From Ceratodon purpureus (lineage: Eukaryota > Streptophyta > Bryopsida > Pseudoditrichales > Ditrichaceae): a stretch of DNA of 64,000 bases. The position numbers and the translations under genes are program-made. The notes below the pieces were generated by a model. It was given only the letters and a program-made list of their open reading frames with translations. It had not been told where the DNA came from and searched no databases. Positions 1 to 13,785 of this stretch are shown one piece after another. The stretch lies in assembly GCA_014871385.1 (NCBI GenBank), contig CM026424.1:11813115-11877114 (forward strand), in the 5' to 3' direction. Positions within the stretch are counted from its first letter, which is position 1. The number at the start of each line of letters is the position of its first letter.

Positions 1-2
1 CT

Positions 3-122
3 GTTCTGAAAGCGGTCCAAGTTGTAATCAAGGAGCCTGCTGCGGAATCATCAGCAGACGACAAGGCTAAAAGCATCAAAACCTTTGTGCTTAATCAGAT
101 TAATGTTCGATTGATAGAGTAA
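3..122 (+). CDS. 3' end of an unidentified coding exon (partial, runs off the left edge)
   Basis: Reading from base 3 there is an open frame of 39 codons ending in TAA at 120-122. The peptide is mildly charged, contains a Lys-Glu-Pro-Ala-Ala-Glu stretch and ends in Asn-Val-Arg-Leu-Ile-Glu. The other two forward frames close quickly (a stop at codon 3 in one and about codon 23 in the other). An AG at 11-12 could be a splice acceptor, so the true exon may begin at 13. I do not recognise the family. What follows is gene-free, so this would be the last coding exon of a plus-strand gene lying to the left. It could also be a chance open frame, because the length is modest. Confidence 0.35.
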   Translation, partial: VLKAVQVVIKEPAAESSADDKAKSIKTFVLNQINVRLIE

Positions 123-3100
123 AACGTTTGCTTCAGATAACTATATTGTACTAGATTGTGTGGAGCTCTGGCTTAATGTTTCCTTGGAATCAAGATTAAG
201 GTTACTTGAGAACTCTGATAGTCAACTTGAAACTTGGACTTCTGTTTGTGGGTTTAATCTATAAACATGTTGTCTTAGAGAAACTTGTTTGTCACCGGGG
301 ACAGTCGAGACCAATACGAATGACATCAGATACACAAAAGTATTGCTCGAGGAGACGAAGTACAAGACCAAGATACCACAAGAGTACGTTGCATCGACCC
401 CTCAACTTCGTAGCTGACGGACTTTTATCTTCCTTGGTGTTGTAGAATTGAACTGGCAATATCCATCGTTGTTGAACGTTGTTTTGAACTAATCCCTGTT
501 GCAGACCAGAGGAATACTTACCTTAGAAAACTGCAGTATTTTTCCATCTGTTGGACCTATATTTCCTTGTGTGTGGGAATCACTTCAAATTAACAGTTTT
601 TGTTGGTGTTTTGCCTCAGGGAATCATGAAAACTCTTTGTTGATTGTGAAGATTTTATCTGATCTTGTGTGCCGGAGTGCCCTTGTTTAAGAGATAAGTG
701 AAAACATTTGTCATGCACTTCGAGTTGCAAACTTCTGGAGATGCTAGCCTCAATCAATGATTACAATTCGGACAAGCGGCTGGTTTCAGTCTGATGGTGT
801 CTATTCGGGTAATCTAGGCAATTTAGTAGCTTGCGACGGAAACGGTCGACGGAAACATGTCATCAAGTTCTTTCTTATAAGGTTATGCCTCCGGCGTAGT
901 TGGGTGGTATGATTCTGAACCCTGATGAATGCGTCTGCGAGCTGCTCCAGTGTCCTGATAAGCCGCCTATGTTTATCTGACCAGCGAGCTCCCGGATATG
1001 TGATTCACAGTGCTTGAAAGACGCATCGAAATATACAAGGATCAGGAAGGAATCCTAAAGATTTTGGCAAATGAAACCTTGCAATGTATATTGGACTGCC
1101 ATCCAAACTACTGCTGCAAGCATGTATCGAAGAAGATGAGGAGAACTTCTGATGTGGGTTCCAAGGACCTGCGAAACAGTGAGTCAGTGAGGCGAATACT
1201 ACTGTAGAGGTAGGGTTTCCTTTCCGTTCCTGTATTTCTACCTTAAGGTAAGAATGAACGTACTTTATCTTTTGGACATTGCTGACCAAAGTAGTTGTGA
1301 CGTCATGAGCAGTCACTGTTTTCCAACAATCGACCAGGCGACCTCTGGTACTTTGATCTACTGACTCCACTCTTACTGAAGTTCGAAACTACCCCAAATT
1401 CTGAAAAGCATGTTGTCGCAGCTGGCGTTAACTTCGATGATGGCATCCTCCTGTAAGATCCTCTTGCGCTAAATTCAGTGTTCGAGTGGCAGTCTTTATG
1501 TGCCAAGTTTTGGAGTTTTGCCGTGTGACATTGCGGAATTATAAGTTTCACGAAAGCAGTTTCATGTGTGACCTTATTGTATATCTAGTTGTGTTGAGCT
1601 GAGAGAGTTGAGGTGTAGACGAGAGGTTTTCTCACGGTACAGATACTTGTAGGTTTGATAGCCAGCTTCATATTCCTTGCTCAAAACCTAAGTTGATCCA
1701 CCTTTCAGCCAACCGTCAATCTCATTTATGTACCGTCAAAAATCTGATGTCTCGAGGTGCAGATCGTAGGTCTCTTTTACTATGTTAGTGTTTCAATGGC
1801 CAGACGAATCTACGCACCATTCTTTATCAAATTTCCATCACTTTACTTCTGCCGCGAATCGCCCTGCTCAGTACAGTAATAGTGGATGGAATGTGTTTAG
1901 CCCAATTAGGCGGAAATGTTCAAGGCTGGTCACTGATATCCACTCTTCTAGATCAGCTTTAGAATCAAGTCGATAGTTTTATCAAAGTGCGACCGCTCCG
2001 TACTGGCTGTAAGTTGCTTCAAGAAAGCTTTCGCGCACTACACAAGCAACCTTTAAAGATCCCGATCGTAGACGTGCTACTGAGACGTTGTCTAAGTCGC
2101 ATGTAGTTTGCCCGGTGTGCAAGTAGTTAGGGGCCTCTACGACTTGCTGAGTATCTATTCATCTTGAATTTTGTATCATGATGCAATTGCCCGGCTTTCG
2201 GTACTCTGCATAGAACTCTGCCTTGGTTCTGTTGTTTTAGGTTTAGCCTGGATGTGCCTAATGTGCGGTTATTTTCTGCTGCTCTTCTTAATCGCGTGAA
2301 TTTCGTATCCAGGAGCTACGTACTGATGTTCTCTGATTCACGCTTTGTAATATTCCTGACCGATGTGCGCCGTTTGGTTGGTGGCCTGTACAGTTTTATA
2401 ACTGGGCTCAACAAGGAGCTTCGGATGAGTAGCTCCCTGTCTACAGAACTATCATTACGTTGGAGTGAAAGCCCTAGCTAATGGAGTTTATAGCCATAGA
2501 TGTTTGTTCACGCCACCTGTTCACGGCACAACAACATGATGTTTGTAAAGCGGTGTTATAGATGGTCCACGAGCGCACGTCTTGATTCTGGGGGTTGGAA
2601 TCCTTTATTGCACGGAGTTGAAGCATACCTGATTATGAAATCCAGTTTCCTAGTAATTGCTTTTGAGGTTTTCAAGCTGCTTACTCTAAAGGAAAGATTT
2701 ATGTAGCTACAAACAAGGTAAACGTACACCAGAATGAGTTTGATGTTTGATGTTTTCTTAAGCTATTTTCTTAGACTCAGATGAGGGTTGGAAGTAGTTA
2801 TATTCTCTATTTTTTAAGAGTAATGAGAAGACAACTGCCAGCATACTGATCAATTCATTTTCGTTGAGAGGTTTCTTGAAATCCTTCGTACAACATTTTT
2901 GGAGTTAGTCTTACTGTGCAGAACTGTGGGCAAAATGAAGGATTCCACCGTTCTCCTTCCTCATACTATCGTTCCGACGAGTATAACTGGTCTGGTCGCG
3001 CCAACCTGGTAAAACTTATTGATTCTGTAAGTAAACAGTTACCCCTTCTTACTTATGCAGCATTTGCATATGCCTGAAGAGTTTTGATTTGGCTCATTAA

Positions 3101-6100
3101 GTGTATGGTACCTGTCGTGATCATGTGTAAGCACGATCGATCACAATACAGAAAGAAGTATGCGGAAGTCTCTGTTTCAGGGCTTCCGGTTTTGTACTAG
3201 AAAATTAGAGCCCTTTTGTTGAGACGATGTGGTCCTCCTGCAACGACGTTTATTTGAAGCATCCTGCAGTCCTTAGGTCGTGTTCTGGTTGGCAAGGAAC
3301 TAGAATAGAACCTCAGGCTTAAGCAGAGTTTCTTAAGCAAGGCACATTAATGATCTGCAGTCATTGTGCAATCGTATGGGTTCATTTAGTTTAGATCCTG
3401 TTACGTTCTTGTTTGTTGGAAAAGTCGGTATACTACTCGTTCATTCTTCACATTAATGATTGAACCTCTGAACACCTCTGTTGTTTGCTAAGGAATTTTT
3501 CATGTACCCTGAACTAGAAATTTCCAGTATAGTAAAATTTTGGACAGAGCTAGACTATTAAAAATTAAAAATCTGCAAGATTCTGTACATTGGAATGCAA
3601 GGAGTGAGGCTTGTCTGTCAGACTGATTGCTTTGTATGTTTGCACTTGACCATGAAATGAGCTTTTTATTTTCGCCAGTAAAAGTATGAGTTAAAAAAAC
3701 GAACGACCTGTTACAAGAATCGTCAGTTTCAAGACAAATCTCGGTGCGGTTGATTCTTGTAATAGGACCTTATCACTACAGTACTAGCGGTGTAGCCAAG
3801 ATTCTTTATTGGGATTGCTGATATTGATATTTTTGGGCCTTGAATGAACGCTGTCTTGTTTTCCAGGGGCCAGGGCAGAGTGGCACAGCAAGAATGTTGG
3901 AAAGTTAATCACAAACGAGGTAAGGAACCAGCACAGACTTTGTTGGTTTCTTATCATTTGCTCATTTTTCGTTAATTTTAACAACGTCATTTCTGTATCA
4001 TATTGTTTGGTTTTTGGGGAAATCATACTGTTTTATTGGCTTTGGAATCATGAAACCACTGTTGAATGTTAGATTTGTCCAGTCTTGTTTTTTCAATCTT
4101 TTTGTTTTTTTTTCTTGAAGCAAAATTCATTGCAAGGAGATAAAATACAAGCCCTCATGGGGGGAAACCCAGGGCAGGATTCTTTCAATCTTTTGATGGC
4201 TTATGTGCATCATAGGCTGCCAGCCTGCCGAGAAAATTAATACACGGAATTTAGGGATAAGTGTTTTTTTTTGTTTCGCTGAATACCTCGATTTTTCCTT
4301 ATTAATTGTTGCTTGGAATCCAGTAAATAAGTTCTCAAGTGGAATCTGGTAGCCTGCATCATATTCTTTCAAATTGTTTGGTCTGAAATTCTTTCAAGTC
4401 TGAATTTTACACGATAACAATTCACATTTCTTTGCAGTGATCTCTTTTGATTGTTCAGAATAATGTCTGCTACCCGAAGAAAGGCTCAATATTGGCTCGT
4501 AATGAGGGGATGCAGCTGAAGCCGAAGTTTGTGTTTCTTATCCTAGCCAACTTGGTATTAAGTTTAGTGTTTATTTATTCTGTGGTAAATTGGTATTTGT
4601 TTATCTACTTATTTCATGTTTAACTTCTGCTTTGTTTTGTTTTCATACTGTCTTGTCTTTAATCCATTCAGTATTTTTCTACAAATTTTTATTTCGTGAA
4701 CTTCTATTTGTCAATTTCGTTTCCAATTCTTTTAATCTTTTGGGGGCACAATAAATTTTGTTGAAGTGGAATCTCTAATCTGATCCAGTGGGACTTGAAC
4801 GGTACGTTTAACTGCATGATTTGCTCAAACTGCTAGCATTAATCTCATTTTATTTTTCCTTCTAGAGAACCACTTGTTTAGATCAATATAGGTATAATGA
4901 GGTTGAATTAAGTTAACGCAGTTGCAAACTTGCAGCAGGAAAAGCGTTGACCAAATACACAATCTATGGCAGCAGAGCTGTCTCTTGCGACCATGGTTTT
5001 TGATGTAGAAATGCTAGTTTTTGTCTCTTTGCATTGACACCTAACGAATGTTTGGAGGTTGAACTCATTTCACTCTTGAAGCACGTGGTAAATCTATCTA
5101 TTTAATTGCTTGTGTGTATCAGTTACTCTTAGAACCCCCTGAATGCATCCTCTGTTTTCACTTCGAATACCCGGTGATGGTCTGATGATGGTCTCTGCTT
5201 TATACCAGGTTTCTGACCTTAAATCAGTACATTCTCATCCATTGTTCACCCTGACAAAGCATTTTGCAGATTGCGGCCTATTGCTTTCGATGCCACAAAT
5301 GCAGCCCATTGACTGAAGCTCGGTACAGTCAAATGGATTCGACGGTTAGCCGAGAGTACAAAGTCAATGCCTACTTCACAGGGGAGCCCTCCAACTTATC
5401 AGGCGCTTGTGAAGGCTAAAGACGGGGAAATGGTTGCAGGAAGTTTGTGATCCAAGGTAACAGGCATATCAGGTACACGTAAATGCATATTTGGGCGGGT
5501 GATACTGCTTGTAAAGTTTTCTCTACTGGGTAGGTTGAATATTGCATCTACTAGGTAACTTTCAGGGAATTCGGAAGAAAGACACGGGCTTGTAACTTTC
5601 TGGTAATATCTTGTGCCAGGTGAGTTGGGAGCAAAGATAAATATTTCCCTGATCAAAGGTATGTACGTTTCAAAGGAATGTATGTTCTACAGGAAATCAA
5701 ATTCGGTAATTGGTGCTATTGGCCTAACTCGGTTATTTTGTTAACCAGAAGACTTGCTTTGCCTTTCAAAAGACGAGTCAATTTTGCGATGTTCAAATTG
5801 TTTACGTACATGTTGATAAGTTCCGAACATATCATATGTTATAGCTTCTAGTTTGCTTATATGACACAGTTAAGTAAACAGTCTTGGGGTTTTTTTACTT
5901 AAAGTTATATGCGACAATTGACTAGATATTGGTTGACAGCATACTTGTAATCATTGTGCCAGAATGTCCATCTGGAGGCTGGCCTGGACTCCGAAATATC
6001 AACTTGCAAGTGCAATTCTTAAATGTACTGATATTAGTTTAATGTTACAAGGCAACAATGGGATGCGTGTCTGAGTTGCGCTGAGTGACCAAGATGAACG

Positions 6101-7400
6101 AAGGTATTATGAAGTTGTAGGTCAATAGAGCCTTCTTCTAACCATCGGAAGTGTGGTGTTTGTGTATATGCATATTGAATGCAGACAAACTCCTGCTGCC
6201 TGCTGCCTAAGCTTCATGGGACAATCTAGAAAACTATGAATAGAGCATTATCTGTCTACTGCAGACCCCAAGTCTGAAGTAATATGTACTGAGGTAATCG
6301 ATGTAATTTGTTATGTGATTTGTTAGAACAGTGTAGTCGATCTGACCGAAATCGGGCTTGAATTTAAATCTAAGGTGGCAACTTAACTTTACAGATGTGT
6401 ATTCAGGTCTGAATTCGCATTTGATCGCTTTTAAGAGATTTTTACTATGCTTACGTGTTTACTTAGGCAGCACAGCAGACATTTGTACAGAATTAGTCAT
6501 TTTGCCTTGGACTCGAGTTCAGTGTCGGCGAGAACTCGATCGGACACCATGATGAAGCTGCAGCTGGTTGCAGATTGCTAGTTTCAGAGAATTAATTTAA
6601 GTTTGTGCAAAAACAGGTCTTAGACCAAATAGCAGTTCGTCTGTAGTTTCTGCTGGATCCATGATAGTATCGGTTTTATAATTTTTGCCTGGCTTAGATG
6701 AGCTTTGTGTATGCGAAGATGTTGAGCATATTTTTATGTCCTCTTTGTTGACTAACCATTTCATAGCAGTAGGTAAAACTCATGGGGACCGAAGCAAGCT
6801 GACAGAAGAGAAGTTTGTCTACGTATGCTTGAGAGTCAAAAGCTGTACGTTCATCGGATAATATATGTACATTAATATACTCTCCCAAGTTGTCAATGCA
6901 AATTATACCTGGCAGCAATGGAACGTTCGATATTTCCAATGAACACATTTTCTAATCATCAAAGAATGACATTGAACTGATCGGTTTACGCTCTAACTTT
7001 CTAATCATAGAACTTCTCCTACAAATATTTAGCAATTTTCAGCCGCGCATTTCAGGGCGACGATGTATATACAGAACAGATAGAGGTTGAGTACTCGGTT
7101 TCAATTCAAGAGCTAATAAGAAACAGTTGTGTATGCAAGAGTGCAAGAAAGTCCAGCTAGCAATAGAATTATAATCGTTGGACTAATTAATTATGCCAAA
7201 TCTATAGGTATCATACGAACAATCTTGAGTGCCATGTTCATGACGGATGTTCATGTTCATGTACTACAAACTACCATCTGGAAACTATCGTTACAAATGA
7301 TAACAATGTCCTATCTAGACTGATAGCACAGGAAATGAAAATCGACAAGATAATGCCAATACGAAAAGAAACAACCTACTTCAGAGCTTCATACAATCTA
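123..7400. other. Moderate-GC stretch with no supportable gene; possible long 3' UTR or non-coding transcript
   Basis: About 7.3 kb in which no frame stays open beyond roughly 120 codons, and the longer frames contain no motif I recognise. The base composition is more even than in the AT-rich spacers further right, and resembles transcribed moss sequence. Candidate splice-like sites occur, but I could not chain open segments into a protein. It could be the long, possibly spliced 3' UTR of the gene ending at 122, a long non-coding RNA, or an old degenerated gene. A palindromic TGACGTCA lies at 1298-1305. Confidence 0.4.
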
Positions 7401-9900
7401 TTCCTCTTCGATTCTTCCTCCATCTCGGGCTAACACGCAGATGTCGAATCGCTACCTCTCATACATTCAGTTGATAGCTATCTGCATGATGAGATTAAAC
7501 ACTATCATCGCCAACCTCCCAAAGGAGCGGCCACTGCTAGAGGGCGACTAATGTCATCAAAAGCGGATCATGATTGCTAGCAGGCCTTTGATACTTTGAC
7601 GAACTAGTCCCGGAAGGAGAGACGAGTACCAAAGCGGCAAGGTAGCGGGCCTGCATCGTGAGTTCTCATCGCCAGACATACTATTTTTCCAAGGAACCAC
7701 GCCCGCTGCAAACAGTTAATCTGAATAGACATCGTTTCGTACGAAGCTCTATTCCCGAGTCGCTACAACAGGAAGGAACGCCTCTCGCAACTAATATGAG
7801 TTACAACAATAAATTTTTATCCGAACAAGAGGTAGCTTGAAGACAGCGGGAGAGGGCACGCAAGAACAAAGTCATGCTTCTCACATGAGTGCATTCCAGC
7901 GTGCTCTCTCTCGTTGTCATCCAGTAACGTTCTTACATAAAATTAGTAAAATCATCAGCTAGCATAAGTTGTGTATCTTTCCGAAACCCTTTGCTTGAAT
8001 ACGCCGTCTCTCAGGTCGAGTCGACTCGTGCCGCACCAAACTTCGCACTATAGAATTCGATGTATCACGAACATCGGAGAAGCTCGTGGAGGAGTGAGCC
8101 GACAATGACCTGCCAATAGCCGGCGAGAAGCGCGCACAGGTGCCGAAGCCGGAAGTTGGAGAGCTGGAGTGATAGTCACGGAGGGGAGCAAGCAAGCAGT
8201 GGTATGGGAGGAAAGATGTTCATCTCAGCGTGATCGGACACGTTTTATGCAAAACATGGGCAGCTGATGACGACACGGTCTAGATCCGTAAACTGGGCCC
8301 TACAAATGGCTCCCTGGCCAGATGGGAATTTACCTACACTAGTACAACACCAGCATCAGCATCCATACCCTGTTGCTTGTTGCGAAAACATCAACCGGTC
8401 ATGTCTTGAGGAGCGAAGAGAGCGGTGGAGAAACCACGGGATGCTGTTGGGATTTAAGGGAATCTGGAAAGCCGGCCGACGTGGGACCCGGAACGATCAC
8501 AGGCATGCCATCCACTCTGATCAGGGTAAAATACATCCCACACCTTGATCAGCGAAGAATCTCTTGGGATACAAGGTTACGTGATCCCGGTAACTTTACG
8601 TGTGGATGAGGAAGTCGTCTTGAATTCTGGCAGCGGGACCCAAAGGAGGTATCTTGATTTCAAGAGACCGATTTCTCAGAAGACGACAGATACCACCCGC
8701 CCAAGGCTAGGACACTCTCGATAGAGCTTTACCGCTCCCACGGAGATCGAGGCGCCCACGGTGAATGTAATTTATCGACACTGGGGTCAAGATCCCAGCA
8801 ATCCAGCGGTTTCAGAATGTTTACACAACAAGAAATACTTCACACCGGCCACACAGTTCTGAGTGAATTCTTCCCACCAACCTCCCTCATGTGGCTCACA
8901 GTTTGAAAATTCGATCCGAACACGAACACAGGAGACAAGCATGTGTAATTAATTATCCCAATATGGTCCTGCTTGTTCGGGGTACCGTACGTGCTGCTTA
9001 CGTATAGTACTATTCAACCAAATGTGTATTGTTTTATTAGGTCACAAGCATTGATGTGGACGACATATGTACTTTGATTCATGAGAATACGAACTTCAAA
9101 AGGTGAGAGAAGAGTTCTGCAAAGAGCGACGAACATTACCCAGCTGTCGAAGCTCTCGTACCGTAAGGTACTCCATTGACGATGAGCGATGGCTCATCAT
9201 CATCCCTCTCAACATAAGACCTTCAGACTGATATGTGCAAAAAATTGTGAGCCGTGACACGGCGAGGCTCATACTTGCTAAGCAGATGAATTCCAGATAT
9301 CGTAAATAAAACCATAGTAGCAAAACTAAACTTATTCGTTCCGGAAGCAAACGGAAGAAAAGGAAAGGACGGCGTCAATTGACTTCCCGAACCGGGTCCC
9401 GCTTCGAGGCAGAAGTCCGAAAATTCTTTGTCCTCATCATCCGTGGAAGTCTTGCTGCATCTTCCAGCAAGCCCGAGCCAAAAGAGGTCATTTCGCAAGA
9501 CAAACTTCGTCCAAATTTCGTGGATCCTACCGCAACGAGCATCTGCATTGCCAAACCAGGGCCGTGGGGCCCGAAAGACAGCTCAGAATGTGGCCACCAT
9601 CTGGCCCTCGCTCCCATGCACTTTGTCACGGCGTTCGTCACCCCCACCAAGTGCTGTTGTGCCTTCGCTTTGCAACTCCCCCGCTTCCCCAGATCATGAT
9701 AGATGCACCCACTCAATCATTACTCCCTTCCCCTCTTCCACTCTTCCACTCTTCGTTTTCTTCAAAACTGTGGCCGCCTCAACATTTTTACATGATCCAG
9801 GATTCCAGGCTATCTACTAGATTATTTTTACTACAGGTTATCTAGATTATTTTCACTGAAAACTTATTTTTCCGGAACTATGGTAGGACCTTAAGAACCG
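7401..9900. other. GC-richer gene-free segment
   Basis: Overlapping short frames of 80-130 codons occur on both strands between 7.9 and 9.85 kb. Several lack an ATG, they shadow one another, and none shows a domain. A pyrimidine-rich stretch at about 9720-9760 and the raised GC are compatible with a promoter or 5' UTR, but no downstream coding exon could be tied to it. I see no gene I can defend here. Confidence 0.35.
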
Positions 9901-10740
9901 TTACTTTTGGCGCCTGTGTATATTTAGCAACCAGTACTAAGGAAGGTTCTACTTTGAGGGTGTACAGAGATGCTTTTGGAGCTGAATATAGAAACAAAAA
10001 AGCAATCTAATCATTCAATAATTAACCACAAGTTTTCAAAAACTGTAATGAGAATGCTTCAATAAATATTTCTAGATATCCTTTTGGAGGATGGTTTTTA
10101 AGAACAAAGAATTAATGAAGGTCCTATCTTATATTTGTGGATGTACCTCAATATGGGAGAGAGAAAAGAGAGACTTCGGCTCCAGAGGAGACCGACGTGA
10201 ATTAAGTGTCAATTTGTTCTAACCCCAATCCAATGCCCATAAGGTGGAGGACCCTATGAGCCTCAAAATTAGCGATTGTGTATATTTGGAGGGGATGCAT
10301 AGTAATAAAATTGTTTTTTTAGTGATAGTAAAATGTATAAAAAATTTAGTTCAAGTGATTTCATATTTTTTGTTAAAATGTCAATTAATTATGAATTTTG
10401 AAAGTGTCCTCCCTTATAAAGCCCATGAGTGCCACTAAGTACCCCCTGTAAGCGCCGACCAAAAGTAAGGGGTCCTGACCAATAGTAAGCCTTAAGTAAG
10501 AGCTAAGAATGATTGAGTGTGGTGATAATAGGCTGGAAGTGGGGCGGACATGGGGCCATTTCTACATTGGCGTTCATTGGTAAATGGCACTCGTCGCTGA
10601 TAGGGTGGTCCACCTTAGGACAAAGGTATGGAAGTAAAGATCTACTCTACCCTTTTTGAGAGTAAACCCTTTAATCACAAGTATCCAGTAACAAGAAACC
10701 ATAATAGTTTAGCGTTTAAGTTACATTTTAATATAAATTT
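9901..10740. other. AT-rich intergenic sequence, nothing recognised
   Basis: Short A/T-rich frames only. No repeat structure or conserved coding was seen. Confidence 0.4.
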
Positions 10741-10960
10741 GGCCACCAAGCCGCGAGTTCATTGTTGGTTGGTGGTGAGCATTTGTGTCATATAACTCGT
10801 CCGGGTTCGAACTCTGATGGACTCGTTCGAGCAGATGTGGGGGATAGAGTGGCTTGGTACTAATGAATGAGCGATTGCAGGGAGGAAAGAAGTTATGCCA
10901 ACCAACAGTCCAAGGTGCATGACAAGAGACATTACACCCATTGATAACATTAAATAAAGT
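10741..10960 (+). repeat. SINE-like unit with a tRNA-like head
   Basis: A B-box-like GGTTCGAACTC lies at 10804-10814. A G/T-rich A-box-like stretch (TTGGTTGGTGGT, about 10765-10776) sits some 30 bases upstream, the spacing expected of a tRNA-derived Pol III promoter. The 3' part runs into an AT-rich tail just before the TTAA element at 10991. No intact tRNA cloverleaf was drawn and no second copy is in the window, so the boundaries are approximate and the call is tentative. Confidence 0.35.
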
Positions 10961-10990
10961 AGCTCTAGCTACTAATTTTTCTTTTTAGTT

Positions 10991-11222
10991 TTAATCCCTA
11001 AAATTCCGCAAAACCCAAAGTGGATTGCAGGAACTTCGGCAAGGTACCACCGTACCACAGTTAGGATTTTTAATGTTTTTTGACTAGATAATTTTAATTA
11101 AATCATAATCTTTATGAATTTGAAATTTCAGCATTTTAAAAAAAAAAAAAGGATTTTTTTGAAATTTTCAGCATTTTTGGAGCAAAAATTGACAAAAATG
11201 AGCCTGGAATTTTAGGGGTTAA
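10991..11222. mobile_element. TTAA-flanked short TIR element (MITE), copy 1
   Basis: The left end reads TTAATCCCTAAAATTCC and the right end is its reverse complement with one change (TTAACCCCTAAAATTCC). This gives 13-bp inverted repeats bounded by TTAA on both sides. The interior is AT-rich with an A-run and no coding. After the left repeat it shares the stretch AAAACCCAAA with the element at 57876-58813. A TTAA target duplication next to a CCC-starting repeat is the signature of piggyBac-type transposition. No transposase is present, so the element is non-autonomous. Confidence 0.6.
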
Positions 11223-12071
11223 TTATGGGGGGTTTAGTGTTTGGGGTAACAGTTGGTGGTTTTTATTCTTCTTTTGTGGAGGAGGATAAACATGGCATAT
11301 TGTATGGCTATAATATTCATGTTTTTAAAGGTAATTTTTATGGTAAACATAGGTAAGTTTGAAAATTTCTTATAGTAATTTCATTGATGGGATGTATGTA
11401 GTGGCTCTGGCGCCTGCAAGGGAATTGATTTTCCATGCTCTAGCAATAATACTAGCGATTAATGGTCTGTATCTGTTATTTTTAGCTTCAAGTGTTTTTT
11501 AGGAGGATCAGTCATTACAATATGTGAATTCAATAAATTGTATGATAAGATTGGGGTCTATTTCTGTGGAGGGGTCGCTTTTGTATGCTAAACCTCTGAC
11601 ACATGAAATGTCTCATCCAAATCTTGAGTTATAGTGGCATCTTTACGCACCGCATGTGGAAGGAAGTAGCCAATTGCGAACGGTATTTTCTTGAAGTTTA
11701 TCATTAAAGGTACGAGCATTCATGAGAATAAAACAACGGGATTTTTCTGATGAAATTATTAATTTTTGAATTTCCCAAATTGCTTAGTTGTGTCTTTTGA
11801 CGCAAAGTGAATGTATATGTTGTTGTTGGCAATTGAGTGATACATGTAACTATGTATCCGATTCATATGAATTGCAAATAGGACATGTAATAAACGGAAA
11901 TCTTTGTTTTCCAAAGAACATTTGTTTTCTAGCATTGCTCATGTAAGTTCTCCTATGGATTGATGGGACATGATTTTTGTTTGTTTGTAATAGTTAGGTT
12001 TTTTCAAAAATCATTAGAAAGTTCATTGTCAATATCTACATTTTCCCATTCATTTGCAAATGTTGGGGGCA
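11223..12071. other. Intergenic spacer
   Basis: Mixed-composition sequence without a coding frame or repeat that I could support. Confidence 0.4.
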
Positions 12072-12468
12072 TTACGTGCAAAAACAGGTCTAGAAAAGGC
12101 CGTGTAAGCCTGCCCAAGTTAAGTGACCCCCCTGCCCAAAGCCCCTCTGCCGCTAGCAGCGGATGCCAGAATCGCTGCCCGCACAGTTAACAATGGTCCA
12201 CGGTGGCGCACAGTTAACAAGGGTCATCAGAATATCTCAATTGACATGAATGAGTTGGCTCGGGGTTTGGTCCCAAGTGGGCAGATTGCTGTCAGCTCGC
12301 CACTGTAACAATGTCGTTCACACGCCTTACGCGAAGGTCATTGGTTTGACCCCCCTTGGCGGTTTGCTGGCACCTTCGGTGCCTTGTCAAAAAGTACGCG
12401 GGCAGGCCCCATTTTTTTCTCTCACGTGCCGCTTACACGGCCTTTTCTAGACATGTTTTTGCACGTAA
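12072..12468 (+). mobile_element. 0.4-kb TIR element with internal tRNA-like A and B boxes, copy 1
   Basis: 38-bp terminal inverted repeats (12072-12109 and 12431-12468) match with one mismatch; both begin TTACGTGCAAAAACA and end inward with GGCCGTGTAAGC. The body is GC-rich against AT-rich flanks and non-coding. Inside, TGGTCCCAAGTGG (12268-12280) fits a Pol III A box, and GGTTTGACCCC (12343-12353) is a degenerate B box about 75 bases later, a spacing possible for a long-variable-arm tRNA. The element at 22772-23170 is the same family in the opposite orientation and of nearly the same length. A TA target duplication is possible just inside the TTA/TAA ends. Short open frames across it are spurious. 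Confidence 0.75.
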
Positions 12469-13785
12469 AGTTTGTAACTTCGTATGGCCATGATTTCTAA
12501 AATATTTTTTCTATCAAATTTTTTAATTTGTTTTTTTAGAACTCTAACTGGTCCTTTGTTTGGAATAGCCATCATGGATGACCATTTATCTTTTTGATAG
12601 TAGTACGGAGTGGCATGGGTGGATAGCATTTCTATGCATTAGGTGTAACCCTCTTTTTGCTAATTTATCTGTTTTTTTGTTGCGGCTGATATTAACGTGT
12701 GGTATGACTTTGTATAGTGTAATTTGTTGTGACCTTTTCTAGAGTAGTTCTACCATAGAGACAAGTGTGACTTGATCGGGGTGGCTATATTTATGCAAGG
12801 TGGGATGTTTAATTAATGTGTTAAGTAAGTATAATTCATTTATGCGGGTTCGTTAAGGTGTTGTGTATCGATAACTCTTAGTGTATCTCAACATGAATAC
12901 TATCACAACCTCAACTTCAAGTAAAATAATCTCAGCACAAGACAAGCTATAGCCTCATGTAAAAGGATTTAGGTGCCCACACCAAGTAGCAGTGAAGAGT
13001 GTAACTTAGTCTGGACCAAGTCATCAGCATGCAACTTGTGCAAAAGCTAACATTTAATAATTGAATCCTTTCATATATTTTGGAACCCGCAGCTTAGCAT
13101 ACCTCCTAACATGGTGGAGCAGCATTTGGATTGTTCATAAACTACGGATTATTCACATCTAGGTCTTGTATTCCAAATGCAGAGTATGTAGTTTCCTTGC
13201 TTGCTACTCTTGCAGCTAATAAGTTGCAGCTAATAAGCCACATGTGTGTTCAGTTGAAGGCTGGCAATGATGGTGGACATGACTTGTGCAAGCCGCCCCA
13301 TCCAAGTTGCAGCTCAAGTTTGCAATGCACCGTCAATGCATGGTTACTGCAATAATGAAACAAAAAGGCAAGGCACTCTTAGACTGATGAAGTCAGCCCG
13401 ATGAAGTCAGCCTGATCTAGCCTCTCAGTCTGATTATCTCAAAATGCATGGCATCATGTAAATGTCACTGTAGCTCCAGATACGGACAGGCTCAGGATTT
13501 AAGGATTGCTCAAAGTTTTAAAGTTGGAGCACCTTGAACCAAGTAGTCAAGGTGATTTGTACATTTCCGGAAAGAATATAAATTTCTAAATTTAGTGTAG
13601 GAAAAAAAGAACCACAAGGGGAAAACCTTTCGATAAAATACCATTTAGAGTGAAATAGATAGAATTATTTCTGGTGAAAACTCTATCAACATCCATGCTT
13701 GTCATGTTGACTACTGTATCCTAAAAATAAAAAATGCTTTGCTTTTAAAGCATTGTATCATCCAATTCTGTAAAACTTACACACT
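12469..13785. other. Intergenic spacer
   Basis: No coding frame with recognisable content. Small local duplications occur (for example the repeated GATGAAGTCAGCC around 13385-13410). Confidence 0.4.

Noticed and set aside
9375-9716. 113-codon minus frame and overlapping plus frames
   Set aside because: No ATG at the opening of the minus frame, several frames overlap and none has a recognisable motif.
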